DNA of 64,000 nucleotides from Hofstenia miamia (Eukaryota > Xenacoelomorpha > Acoela): contig SCFE01000085.1 of assembly GCA_004352715.1 (NCBI GenBank), positions 1,248,680-1,312,679 of the forward strand, in the 5' to 3' direction. Shown in pieces: positions 45,246 through 57,929 of the stretch; position 1 is the first letter of the stretch, and each line of letters opens with the position of its first letter. Under the pieces are notes generated by a model that was not told the origin of the DNA, made no database searches, and worked only from the letters and a program-made list of their open reading frames with translations. A program made the position numbers and the translations under genes.

Positions 45246-46329
45246 ATTCGTGTTTTCACTAAAATTAATGAAGAGTGATTCATCCTCAGATTTTTGTCAA
45301 ATGGCCATAGGCACTTGCTCGTAGATTTGTATATTAAGTCTTAGGCAGTTAATCAATCACAATAAATGCTAATTAAATTTGTCTTTTACATTTTCTTTCG
45401 ATATTAGTTTTAGCAGCTTATTTTGATGGATTATCTTACACTGAACCATAAATTGAACTTTACTTAAAATGCTGTTAAATCTTGTTTTCAATTAATTATA
45501 TGATATATTTTAATAAATTTAGAGATATTGGCTATGGTTTTTAGGAGCTGTCTTTGCAAAATATGGACTTAGGCAAAGGCTGCTATAAATCAGCACATTG
45601 TTAATAGGAAGCACATATCCAGAAAACTTTAATATCTTTTTATTTAAATATTGATTTTTATGCAATAGCATTGTTGTTTTGTGTCAGTGTATTATTTAAT
45701 ATATTATATAATAACACATTTATATATTATAGTTAGAAATTAGTTAATTATTTGAAACATCTTAAAATTGCTTTAATTCTTAAAAAATAGAATTTACTTT
45801 AAAGTTTTTTCAATTTCTTGCAAATTCTATGTTAACTCTTATATGTATCATTAAAGAATCTTTAAAGTTTAAACAACATCTTGTATGTTTATTTAACGTC
45901 CTATGCTGGAAAAATTCCAAAACTTTCTTTAAAGTTCTTTCAATTTCTTGCAAATTCCATTGTTAGCAAATTTGCTAGAAATAAATTTAATTACTGCATA
46001 ATGAAAAAGTATTGCATACAATGGCAGCTATTGCATGCAAAAAATAGGCAAGCAAATATTTTTTTGTAACCAAATTAGTGTAAATAATAAATCATGAAAA
46101 AATTATTTATATATAAGATCCCCAAGGCTATTTTTTCAGAAAGATATAGGGTCTAGTCTGTTAAATTATTATAGAAATGACTAGTCCTGCAATTCCATTA
46201 CTTAATAATTTTCAAATTATTTCTTTAATTTTTCTTTTCTAATCAGTTATTCAGGAATTTGTTCAAAATTTCATTAAACAGAAAATAAGCATTCTACAAG
46301 GCGCTGCTCAAAATCTAAGGCTTGTATTA

Positions 46330-46337
46330 AATCAAAT
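46330..46337. other. 8-bp target-site duplication AATCAAAT (left)
   Basis: Repeated perfectly at 46699-46706; single copy in the A block at 15526-15533. Confidence 0.85.
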
Positions 46338-46698
46338 CAGACTTGTCAATAAGCCGAGCTTCTCACAAGCTGAGCCAAGCCGAGCTTGAGCACAGTATTT
46401 GATATACAACGAGCCCAAAACAAGCCTATTTTAGGCAAACCAAATTTATACTTGTGCTTGTTAATTTGATTATGTAGATTTTTCTTATTTTTTGCAGTCA
46501 GTATGCCTTTCCTATAATCTTATTTAAGAAATTTTTATTAAATAATAAGAAGAGCTATGCTAAAAATTCTTTGAGCACAATATTTTTAAAAAAATACCGA
46601 GCTAAACGAGGCTCCTTCAAAGATTTTTTGTGGCAAGCCGAGCTGAGTCAAACTTATACAAAATTGAGCTTGGAAATATCAGCTCATTGACAAGTCTC
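46338..46698. mobile_element. hAT-type MITE, 361 bp
   Basis: The left end CAGACTTGTCAATAAGC and the reversed right end GAGACTTGTCAATGAGC match at 15 of 17. Perfect 8-bp target duplication, and an empty site in the A block. The interior is rich in GAGCCGAGCTTGAGC-like words, which probably act as subterminal repeats. No coding capacity, so it was moved by a transposase encoded elsewhere. Confidence 0.9.
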
Positions 46699-46867
46699 AA
46701 TCAAATTTTTTCAATTTTTCTCTAAGGCAGTCAATAAATAGTACATTTCAAGATGTTGATTAAGAATTTTCTTGATTTACAGTTTAAGGCATATTGATGA
46801 TAGAGAACTTAAGAATAACTACAAAGTTTTTCAAGATTAATAAACTTAGAGTAGAGAAGAAGTTCAG

Positions 46868-48418
46868 TGTAGAATCTTTTTCGAGTGAACCATTTTTCTT
46901 CTTTAGCTTGGGGTATTCTTCTGGTTGTTCACTTTTTTCCATTAGAAGCTCTGGTAAGGTGTCAAGTGTTCGTTATTTTCTTTCTTCCTTTTCTAGGTAT
47001 TGTTAATAGTTTCCACTAATTCAAATTTTCCAATCCTTTTTGGTTTTCCTCCAATTCAGGTGATTCAAAAAGAAACAACTATCTTCCTGAAACTTCCTTT
47101 GCACTGTTGAGCGCCTGTCACGGTCGCCATGTAGAATCTTGTCAACCTTCCTACTAGCAACCTTTATACTATTAATTCTTTGCTTAATTCAGGAGCTGCT
47201 ATAACAATTATTTCCTCCTCTGATAGCACGGTAGGTGACAGACTCCATTCTCCATCTCTCTTCTTTCAGTTCTATTGTTTAGTCATTATAAAATTAGATT
47301 ACTATCTTATCAACTAACATTGATACGAAACTAACGACTGCTCTTTTAGATCCAAGACACGAGACAGAGGGTACAAAGTACAGGGTACACTTACCCGACC
47401 TGCAACAAAGCACAAAAGAGGAATTGAAGTATTACGCTACCACGAGCATTTCCATGCGATACTGGCACATCGATAGAGACACCAACCACAACTCAGATGA
47501 CTCAGTGTAATGGAATAGTGTGCATGAATACAATGGTGATAATGTGTGATACCTTACTAATTTAATGTGTTGATTGTTCTTGTTATCAATGAATTTGTCT
47601 AATAAAGGAGTCTCGCAACCAGGATGCATTAGCTTGTTATGAGTTCGTACATATAATAACCTTACATATAAATAATTACATGCTGACCTAGAGTACATGC
47701 GAACAATCAACACGGTTCTGGCAAAAGGAATGAATTGATAGTCCGTCAGTCCACTAGTAATCATATGTAATAAATTCTGTTCAAAATAAGGCAACCAGAT
47801 AGTGTAGTCTCCTAATGTAACTAGATGTAATAGCATAATGTAATAAGTTTTGTAACATGAACAATGAACGATAGGAAAGCTAATACGAGTAAAAACCCCT
47901 ATTCCTACACCTAACCTAAGAGCTTCTCGGGTAAGCACCAGCTATACACTGCACCCATTAACTGGATTCGTGAACCACCGTCTAGAATACCTGAGAGCTC
48001 GAACATTTAGCTTTCCATTGTATTAAATAAAATAACCTGATACAAGAACGTAAAGTAAATCCAGTAAATTAGATTCATCAACAAAATGATCAGTTACACA
48101 ATTTTTATAGTGAAAAATTAACAACAATCAAATATTTAACCAGTACCTGCTAATTCCAGTTGTTTACAATTTCGAACATTTTAATTTCTGTTCGTCTGCC
48201 AATTACGCAGTTCTGCCTTAATTAGCAGTTGCGATTTAGTCTAGTGCCTTTTGCCAAATTAATTAATATCAAAAATACTGCACTATAAATTTACAAAATA
48301 ACTAATTAATCTTACTCATATGTTTTTACAATTAATATTTTAATTAATATTCAGTCTTGGTTTCCTCTTCCTTTTTTCTCAATTTGACCACATATGATAA
48401 GATTACGATTATGTTACA
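46868..48418 (-). mobile_element. LTR retrotransposon remnant: LTR, leader and stub of second LTR
   Basis: Minus orientation. The 5' LTR spans 48418 down to 47130 (1289 bp), starting TGTAACATAATCG and ending GATTCTACA, i.e. TG...CA. It carries a TATA-like CACTATAAAA (about 48112) and AATACA/TTTAAT near 48025. The primer binding site follows immediately. About 230 bp of leader then runs into a second AGATTCTACA at 46868-46878, the last bases of the 3' LTR; everything between (gag, pol, most of the 3' LTR) is gone. TCAG flanks both sides (46864-46867, 48419-48422), a 4-bp target duplication, and the A block has the empty site at about 15685. The 168-codon frame at 47432-47938 lies inside the LTR and is not a gene. 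Confidence 0.82.
47111..47129 (-). other. Primer binding site TGGCGACCGTGACAGGCGC
   Basis: On the minus strand, TGG directly after the LTR end and the TGGCGACCGTGACAGG core are as in many invertebrate Ty3/Gypsy and BEL elements. The LTR/PBS junction is at 47129/47130. This fixes the orientation of the remnant. Confidence 0.8.
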
Positions 48419-48594
48419 TCAGATCAGAAAATGGCAGTTGAGGGAAATCACATTAAAATTGCTCAACATTTTTAAAATTTACTAATTTTATAAACCACAT
48501 TTGACCACAAATAATGTAAATTTGTATTGAATTATATATCACTCGTAAAATATCCATGCTATTTTATTTTTGAATGAATTGATTCCATATACCA

Positions 48595-50500
48595 GATATA
48601 AGAGCCTTGCTCAAGCTCAAATATATTTGTTTTCAGTACTGCTTGACTGTTTTTGATTGATTTAAATAAAATAAATATCATGTTTACTTTTGGTTGCTTT
48701 GCTAGCTAAATCTTCACGTGATGAGTTGAAGAAAGCGGATACAACTTAATTGTTTAAGCAAGCATAGGTACAGCATTAAGGCATCTGTTTGCTGTGGCCC
48801 AAACATTTAATTATTTTTAAAGCAAATCATAAGGAATTATGTCCTATGTTCAATTCATATTATTATTATTTGATTCTTGAATGTTTTATTTTAGAGCAAA
48901 CTAAATTTATGAAGTGTAAATTTGTATACAAATATAAATTCATGCAATTAAGAATAAAATTCATTTACTAAAAAATTATTGGGCAAACAGTGCTTGCCTT
49001 GCTTACATGTACAAGCTGCCAATGGATATTATTTGAAACAATTTGCTACTTGCTTTAGAATTTCTTCCTTTTTTGCTTTTTGTAGTGCAAATTGCCACAA
49101 CATGATTATAGTGTATATAATAGTCTAGGGCGAATTTGTTGGAGGCATGTGAAACTTGTAACTTCTACTAGAAAATAGAACCAAGTGATTAACTTCTCAA
49201 TAATCATTAAAATATCATAAATTTTTAAAATCATAAAAGTCAATATATTTTTATGTGATGAAATGCACAATTACAAATTCTTCATCAGCATTTGATTGAA
49301 GTGAATCTCCACAATTTGGGATATAAATTAAATGCATCTAAATCATCAAAAAAGCAGAAGACATGCAAAAAACCTGAACCAAAACTCATAAAAACAGTTT
49401 GCACATTAATCAAATGTGAAGCAATCCAAATTCCACAAATTTAGCTTACATAAAATAAAAGTTGGTCTTCCATTAAAAATCCGAAAAATCATATACCAGA
49501 TATGGGAACCTTGCTCAATCTCAAATATATTTCTGTTTTCAGAACTGCTTATGCAAAGAAATGTTTTTGATTGATTTAAATAAAATAAATATGATGTTTA
49601 CTTTTGTGCAAAAATTATATTGAAAGATAAAACGTGGAATTGTTCCTTTACAACTGAAATGTGAAGCAATGAGTGGACTGCTTCCTTTGCTTTGCTAAAT
49701 CTTCACATGAGTTGAAGAAAACGGATATAATTTAGTTGATTGAGCAAGCATAGGTACAGCATTAAGGCATCTGTTTGCTGTGGCCCAAACATTTAATTAT
49801 TTTTATAGCAAATCATAATGAATTTTGTCCTATATTCAATTCATATTATTACTTGATTCTTGAATGTTATTGTAAAGCAAACTAAATTTATGATGTGTAC
49901 ATTTGTATATAAATATAAATTTATGCAATTAAAAATAAAAGTCATTTACTAAAAAATTATTGGGCCTTGTTTACATGTACGAGCTGCCAAATAGATATTA
50001 TTTGAAACAATTTGCTACTTGCTTGAGAATTTTTTGCTTTTTTGCTTTTTGTACTGCAAATTGCCACAACATGATTATAGTGTAAATAGACTAGGGCGAA
50101 TTTGTTGGATGCATGTGAAACTTGTAACCTATATTTGAAAAAAAAGCTATGAACTCCTCAATATCATTAAGATACCGTAGCTCTAAGAAATCATAAAAGG
50201 CAATATATTTTTATGCGATGAAATGTACAATTACAAAATCTTTTTAAGTATTTCATTGAGGTGAATCTTAACAATGTGGGCAAATAAATTAAATGGATCT
50301 AACTCAACAAAAAAGCAAAAGACATGCGAAAAACCTGAACCACAAATTTATCTTATATAAAATATATAGCTCCTTTGACATATGTGTATGCAGTTTCCAC
50401 ATTACTATAAATGATTCTTTGTAAATTTTACATAATTTCCTTTGTGCTGTTAAGAAAAAATTTCTTAATGTTTTTCAAATGATAGAAGCCATTTCTCCAA
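48595..50500 (+). repeat. 0.9-kb tandem duplication within the B block
   Basis: 48595-49485 and 49490-50400 are copies of each other and of A-block 15850-16735. The second copy is nearly identical to the A block (for instance gagctgccaaatagatatta), the first is more diverged. Both contain gcatctgtttgctgtggccc. No open frame of note. Confidence 0.8.
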
Positions 50501-51593
50501 AAATTTTTCTGTTCTCTTATTAATAAATGTTTGCTAAAAATAATGTGTTTAAATATAAACATTTAAGTGTGTGTGAAGAACCGCATAAATCATTGAAATT
50601 TTTTGCAAATATGAGTAGATTTTTTGTAAAACTTAGAAATATATAACAGTTTAATAATATTTTTAAGAAAAATTATTTGAACTGCCCCCGTTTAAAATTT
50701 TCTAGAACTGCACCTGATTTCAAAAGGTTACATTAGAAAATAATCTTACCTTTATACGTGTTATTATTCTGTAGTTGCTTGAAAATATCTAACAAATCTC
50801 AATGTACATTTCAATGTATTTTTTATTCAAAAAACAGTTTTCTTAAGTGGGACAATCAAATAAAAGTTACATTGCTGTAAGTTTATATTGCTTTTCTTGC
50901 AAAGTTTTGAGTAATATAATAGTTAATTTTTAACATCCAAAGAAGTTCAAAGTTATAATTCCAATATTCAAGACTTTTTCCGACTTGTTAGTTAATGTTT
51001 AACTAATCTTAGAACCAGAATTGGAACATGGGTACATACCAATTTTCGAGGTAATGCAAGCTAATAAGAAACCATTACTTTCGTTTATTTTTTGTTTAAT
51101 TTCATTACTCAGTTTATTCAACCCTTGTCAGAGATGAAAAGAAACCAAGTCGAACAATACAATTTATTGAAATTTGATATCCATGAGGAAAAATTTTTCA
51201 GGCAACTATTTCTAAATTGAAAAAGTAGAATAGAATACGTCGTGAAATTTGGGACAGATTTGAACAATGGGATAAAGGGACAGCGCAAAAAGTTTGTGGC
51301 AGAGATGGACAAGAGCCAAAAGGTTAGGTTCAAGCTCCCCTCAACAAAGAAACATTACATTGCAATGTGTTTGAAATTTAATTTGCAATTAGAAAATTTT
51401 CATTAGTTTCATTTACTCTTAAAAACTCACTTGGATTTCTTCAATTTCAATATTTGTATATGCTATTATGTTTCCAACATGCCTAAATTTGGTCTAGTAA
51501 TCTGAAAAATGGAAGAGATTTACTGTCAATGACGACGACAGCCCCAATCTCTGCAAGTTATTAAGTCATTCAATTTATTAGCACTGAAACATT

Positions 51594-51687
51594 CCTCAGA
51601 TATTGCTTATTTTTTTCTAACATTCTACTGTCAAATTTTTCCTCAGATATTGCTTATTTTTTTCTAACATTCTACTGTCAAATTTTT
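51594..51687 (+). repeat. 47-bp perfect tandem duplication
   Basis: cctcagatattgcttatttt and the next 27 bases occur twice in a row (51594-51640, 51641-51687); the A block has one copy at about 17255. Confidence 0.95.
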
Positions 51688-52330
51688 GAGGAAATGTCAC
51701 CTCAACCTTGTATGAAAACATTTATTCCAGTTAAAAAATAAGTAATTTCTTTACATCACTTTGAGATGCTTATATTCTAGATAGTTACACATCTGTTAAT
51801 AAGTTTTATTGTTCACATTAGCTGAAATTTATTTTATTCAATTGTTGTTGCAAATTGTTTTTTATCATGAAAAATTTAAGACATAAATAGTTCCTGTACT
51901 TAATGTACTTTGTTTTTTACATTCATGATTTGGGTTCACTTGATTAGCACATACATTGCAAAATAATTAAAGACGTCCATAATAAAATTACCAGCAAGAA
52001 TTAAATAAATCATTCTATTGTCAACAATAGTTTAAGCAGACGTTGATATCACTATTGACCAACAATCTGATTGTGACACTTGATAAGAAAATTCCTCAAA
52101 ACTTCGATGTAAGTACTAGTATAGTTTTCCAGAGATTAATAAATGCTTAAATATTTATTTTTGGCACATAGTATTGATTATATTTGTTTAATAGAAAGTT
52201 CGTAGAGTCATATTATATCATAGCTAACGTTGAAATTTCGAATCAAATCAAATCAAATCTACGGATCTTTTGAATTGATGTCAATCAACACTACTTTCTT
52301 GTCGATAACAACTATACATATATATATATA

Positions 52331-54299
52331 ATAAATGATATTGCATGATAGTCAGCGTGTTAAAGCATGACATGAAAAAACGTGAACAAAAATGACATGA
52401 CATTATAAAACATGATAAATAAATTTTTAATTATAAAAAATGAAAACCATGATAACATTTTGTAGAAATTTTTGCAGAAAATTGATAGTTCTTCATTTAA
52501 TTTGGAATTCAATTGAAGTATATTGCTTGCCAATGAGTCGTGTTGGAAAAGTTTTAAAAGTGTGCGCCTTGCCAATGTAACCACTGTAATTAAAATATTC
52601 TTGCAAACTAACAATACTAAAATTGATTTTTTACATATAGCATTCATTCCTTTTCATTGTAGCAAAGTACACAGCTCTCTTTACACATGACTGGTATTGG
52701 AAAACGAAGTAACATACAGAGAGCTCATTTAAAGATTTTCGACTAGAAGCAGTAAAACGATTTTGTATTTTGTACTAAATATCATGCTCATTATATCGGA
52801 CCTCTGGCAGTACAGCTACAAATATCACTACAAATGCACTCGGAAACCTCAACTGACTGGATAGCAGGCTTTGTTGCGGGCGCAATATTCTACTTCCGCA
52901 ATTACCTTCGCACCGCCGATAATACATGTGGATCCACCACGCAAGAGCAAAATTAATAAAATTATAAAATTTACTATTGCATAAGAAAAATTTATAGTAA
53001 TCAAAATAATGATAATAATGATATTCTTAATCAGAATCAATTTCCCAAAAATCCTCTTCTAAATGTACATTAAATTGCACATATATGGTTGCAACTTTAT
53101 GTTTGAGCCATGGATTGGAAGAGATTGGTCTTTATCTTGCGGTGAAGTTTTGATAAAATTATCCGATTCTTTCTGAAAAGGCTTTGAACACATCAAATGA
53201 ACTGGAGATGGAAGAGATCTTTTTTATTACCTTTTGCAAAAGGGAAATCACATTGACGTTTGCCAACTCTTCAAAATGTGTATCTTGAAAATAAGACTTA
53301 CATATATGTTGACCCTATGCACAGCATTTATTAATTACAATACAATAATGAATTTATTTTTATTACGGAATTACAACACTAAATTTCACAATTCAAAAAA
53401 GTATTCACAGTAGTATATATAAACCAACAATACATTTATCCCGTAAATCACTGCAATTCCCCATGGGAGTTGAAATTAAGGCTCGCCCCACATGGGGAGG
53501 GGTTGGCGGGAATCCCCGCCCCATCATACAAGCCTGCTGGATAGCCCTGGATAATCATTGAGTCTTACAAGCTTAGCACTCAATTTCTTTTGTGGAATGA
53601 GGACAGCTGAATCAATGAAGATAGCAGACAGAACTGCAAAGTTGTTTTGAAATTCTCACTATAAAGAAAATTAAAATGCAACAATAGTAAGTACAATCTA
53701 GAACAATTGTATTTATATAAACACAGACATTTGTTGTAATTGCTGCAATATTGCGCATTTGTGGAAGTAATAATAGAGTGCTATCTTTGGGTAACTTGTC
53801 ATTTTCTAGATGGTTGGAAATTAATGACATATTGCTTGGGGTCTAAAGAGTATGTTGATCATATTCTGCTGTAAATGATAAACATAAAAATAAATATACT
53901 TTGTTTTTTGTGAAATTGGAAAACATTGAAGCCTTTTAATGATTTCTTACATACAGTAATAGAGAACAATGATCCAATTTACAAAATTTCATATGGTTTG
54001 CTAGTATGATATGGCAAATGAGAATGTGAAAAGAATTTAACATTTGCTTAATGTATGTTACATGATAACACATGATAAAACATGTGTAAACCAAACAAAT
54101 TTTGTTTCTTTTCTGAAAGCACAAAATTAGTTGCTTAAGCTTCCAGTCCTGGGAGAGAACGAATTTATTTTTAAAGAAACAAACATTTCACTCTTTGGTA
54201 CTATGAAATTTTAATTTAATTTACAGTTCTTTGCCATTCAGCTGTGTTGCTGGCAAACTTTATATAATCCAAAAATATATTGAGTATATAATTTATAAC
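52331..54299. other. Intergenic with a GC-rich inverted patch
   Basis: Sequence similarity to the tandem family ends at about 52440. Near 52851, gactggatagcaggctttg and near 53528 caagcctgctggatagcc share AGCAGGCTT inverted, and 53480-53525 is GC-rich and palindromic (ggcgggaatccccgcccc). This could be a ~0.7-kb element, but no target duplication is visible. A 63-codon minus frame at 52849-53040 with a hydrophobic start and three cysteines is not convincing. Confidence 0.35.
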
Positions 54300-54309
54300 T
54301 GTTGTTTAT

Positions 54310-55200
54310 CCTAACTAACCAGGAACCCATTTGTTCTAATGATACAAGCATGATGTGTGTCTCAAAAATGAATTTATAATTGATAGACATTGGGAAGGAC
54401 AGATCCAAAAATTTTAGTGTTGGGAAGTACTTGTTTAATCATGTAATTTGACATCTAGATTTTATCTCTGGGTGGAAACATACAAGAATGGCATATAAAA
54501 AGCATTTATTAGTCTGAGCAGAGTGAAGGTTGACTAGAAAATAGTTTTTCTTTATGTGATCAGGTAGGGGGATGTAGCTGCCAGCTCTTGTTGTACAATA
54601 CTTGGCAATACGCATGCTTATTCTGTTGATGTTTTTCAGAACCCAATTAGATCCATTTGGTGCATAAATTGTAATATAGTTGGCAATTCCATCTACCATT
54701 TTCAGAAAATCTGATTGTTGCAAGCCACTACTATAAACAAACACAGGGGAGCTTGTTGGATGTAGTACCACACTTTTCAGCACACCATTCTCCTCTTTAA
54801 CTAATTCCAATTCATATGAGAGATAAACTTTAGAGGAGAAGTGCTTTGATATATCATCCTCTATAATTTGTGTAATTTGTGGGTGAACAGCAAAAAAGAC
54901 AGAATAAATATCAATAGATGTTAACTGACTGCTTTGATAGCAGGCATAACTTCCATGACATACCTGTTCCACATTAGTGAAAGTTATGTCTTGTATACCA
55001 TCTCCAGCATTGAAATTTGCATAGGTATTTACATGCTCCTCAAATTGTTTCATGCTGACAAAATACTTTTTACAAAAAGGACATAGATAAATTCCATTTT
55101 TTTCATGTTCAGAATGCATGTGAGTGCACATTGACAAGGGGGTTGGGCTGGTGCATGAATACAACTTCATCAGAGGAGAGGGTCTAAAAGCAGTATACGT
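54310..55200 (-). pseudogene. Decayed repeat-family protein with C2H2-like head
   Basis: A minus-strand frame runs to a stop at 54439 (243 codons from the ATG at 55170; the frame also extends upstream of it). Residues 30-46 (CPFC..H) look like a partial C2H2 finger. Near residues 168-230 come SNWVLKNINRISMRI, GSYIPLPDHIKK and TNKCFLYAILVCFHPEI. This resembles a widespread invertebrate protein type (SGWxLxxIxxLxIxI...GSYIxLPxxIxxKKAxIN...DxxCFxWAxLA) found in large self-replicating elements and often joined to nuclease or family-B DNA polymerase parts. After the stop the same frame still reads DLSFPMSINYKF, which fits the family, so the stop is a recent mutation. Minus-strand acceptor-like tttag lies at about 55190. 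Exact element type uncertain. Confidence 0.55.
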
Positions 55201-55208
55201 ACAAGAAN

Positions 55209-57900
55209 AATTGAAATGAAAATTGTATCAATTCTTGCTGCATATTTAATGAGTTATTCCCTGCCCACACAATTAAAATGAAATTCTAATGGATGCTGAG
55301 TGACTGAATTCACCCAGGCAATTTCAATATATGGAAGTTAGAACAAATGATTGAAAGAAATGGGTTGACACAAAAACTATGAGTCACAAACACATGATAT
55401 TTCGTTTTTGAAAAAACATAAAATGTGTAGTAAGCAATTTTCATTACATTGTGAAACAAAATGTAAAATTCAATTAAAAGTTTTTTCACAGTTGTTAAAT
55501 AAATTAGATAAACAAAGAACATCATTATGCAACAGGAGTTTATTTTAAGTTATAAACCTTCATTTATAGTTGACAAGGAGCATGTAATTGTATAATAATT
55601 AATATAATTCACTCACATATAAAAGAAGTGACTGAATATTTATTGTCATATGACATTTATAATTTTTTTAATTTTATAAAATAATACTAACAACATTGAC
55701 TATTTCAATGAATTGAATACAAAACAAAATATTTTTACAAAAATAAAGAATTGTAGGCTTTTGTATTAGAGATGTCCAATAAAGCTCATTATCTTTGCTG
55801 CATTAAATTAATGTTTCTGTAATTTTATAGAACTGTATAAGTTTTTCAGGAAAAATGAATATCATGATTACATAGACCCACAAAAGGAAAAATGTTTGCA
55901 ATTCATTATCCATTTTGCAATGACTAACATTGTTATTTGATAATCATAAATCAATGTATACTAAAATTTCAAAGTGAATCATTCTTTGTTGTGAACTGCA
56001 TTTGTTTAAATGATGTTAATTACATTGAAGATGTATTCATTTTGTACATGTATGCTAGGCCTTAACAATGCTTAGTAAAATTTTATGAGTTATATACATG
56101 ATAATAACATAAATTATGATTATTGTAGAATCAGTGGCTAGGGACTATAGTGGCAAGACTAAGGAACTAATTGACTCCACAGAAGGTTACACAAAAGGCC
56201 TTAATAGAGCAGACATGATTCTAATGAAATTGCAATAGGAGATATTGTAGCATAATCCCAGATATTAGTACCAATTTGTATTATTAGTGGTCAATATAAG
56301 AGATTTTGGTGCTATTTTATTTGTTCTAATCATTGTGCCTTATGCTTATTTCTGATTGGTCGCTGGCTTTCAAGTCATCATTATTGTGTTGCTTTATTTA
56401 ATTTGAATTGTTCAATAGATGACTGATCATCTGCCCAGCACTTTTTGTTAAACATAAATATTTACTTTTGTTAAATGTGTGATTTCTCATATTGTCAGAT
56501 GTTTTAATTTAAGTTTTGATTTCCCAACAATCAGTTGTATTATTTTTAATTACATATTTCTCAAACCTCTCCTCTATTTTATTAATCTTTGCTTTGGGTA
56601 CAGCAACACTGTTGGTGACTGAACCTGAATGCCAGTAACCCCTTCTGTACCCTAAGGAATAACATAGGTCTAGAGGAGCAAGGTTTTTTGCTTACAAGTA
56701 TGATAACAAGCCAGTGTGGCCTTCAACTTTCAATGATCTGAGTGTAGGGATTAGGTTTTCTTAGTTCTGCACTGGCTGGAGGCCTTCTCAACTATCAGAA
56801 GATTTACAAAGATATTTCTTTTCTGGGTTTTTATTGGAGTAGACAATTGGTTCCACATTACTTTGCTAAACTGCAAGTAAAAAGCAAACTGCAATTTATT
56901 ACTAGTTATTTGTTTGTTTGGTTAGAATGTTCCACTGTGGAATGAAGTCCCTAGAAGAGAATATTCTACAATATAAAAAACATCAACAATTCATCCATTG
57001 TAACTTGTAACTGTTTAGAAAGAAACCATTCCGGATGACCAATTCATATGGCTTCCAGCTGAAGTGCTACCTGAGGGGAAGGTAGTTCATGATTTGAGTC
57101 TGCAGTGCTACCCTAATTGTCTTGTACTTTATTATCTAGCTCATTTTAAATATAACAGGCTCATAGTTGTTCTTATTTCTCAGCTCACTATTAAATATCA
57201 CACAATTACTGTGAATTCAAATTACTTAGCAGTATAGTATCATCACAGTGTACCAATGTTATTGGTGCATGTTGAAAATGAACAAAGGTCTTATTTTCCC
57301 TACACATAGCTGTAACCTATTACAGTTTACTATTTGGGCTGTTAACAGTCAAAAAGCCATGCGTTGAATCTGTTCACAGTTAACAGTACTCCCTTATTAT
57401 AAAAATGATACAATCAAAAGAAAAAGTAAATATTGAAGAGGGTTGAACATGTTGAGGTAAGATAAACTCTATTGCTGCTGCCTTTGTTTACAACTTAAAT
57501 CATATGATCAAAATTCTTTGCAATTTCAAATGAGCAACAAAAACACATAATACATTATTGAGGGGACATAATTATAACAATGTAAACTAAACTCGAAAAT
57601 AATGAGTTGACTTCAAAATGAGGTAATCACTATGAATTACAAAATACGAATTAATTCAAATTAAAAATTGAAATTTTCAAAAGTCCCTGAGTGACTCTAC
57701 ACACCCCCACTTGCTCAATTTAATTCTGCGGCAGTAACTGCAAGAGTGGCCAAGAGACTATTTTTTGAGTGGCTTTAACTAACTCAACTGTGAGGAGCTC
57801 ATCCCAGGTCTGTACCTTGGCGTATTGTGGGGTTCACATTAACTGCATAAGGACCTCTCACTGAGTAACCACTTCATATCTTAACTGGAAGAGCTGCAAT
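55209..57900. other. Intergenic, no gene recognised
   Basis: AT-rich to about 56100, then moderately GC-richer with coding-like composition (for example 56580-57120 and 57660-57900), where no long frame or known motif is seen. It may be the outer part of the element holding the pseudogene at 57930-58975. Confidence 0.35.
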
Positions 57901-57929
57901 GTAAGGAGCCTCAAGCTCATTGGGCAGTG

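Larger units (their letters stand above)
39400..52330 (+). repeat. B block, paralogue of the A block
   Basis: Collinear with 4916-5848 and 13756-17830. Differences are mostly clean insertions (40158-42182, 42484-43292, 43622-45245, 46338-46698, 46868-48418), an A-specific loss near 14190, and a ~0.9-kb tandem duplication at 48595-50500. It contains no supported cellular gene. Sequence similarity to A is lower than between the two tandem units at 17.4-24.7 kb, so this duplication is older. Confidence 0.85.

Noticed and set aside
47432-47938. 168-codon minus-strand open frame
   Set aside because: It lies wholly inside the LTR of the retrotransposon remnant, has no domain, and the LTR limits are fixed by TG...CA, PBS and target duplication.
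52849-53040. 63-codon minus frame with hydrophobic N-terminus and three cysteines
   Set aside because: The hydrophobic part comes from AT-rich ATT/ATA codons and three cysteines do not make a known secreted-peptide pattern; the GC-rich end fits better as a repeat terminus.
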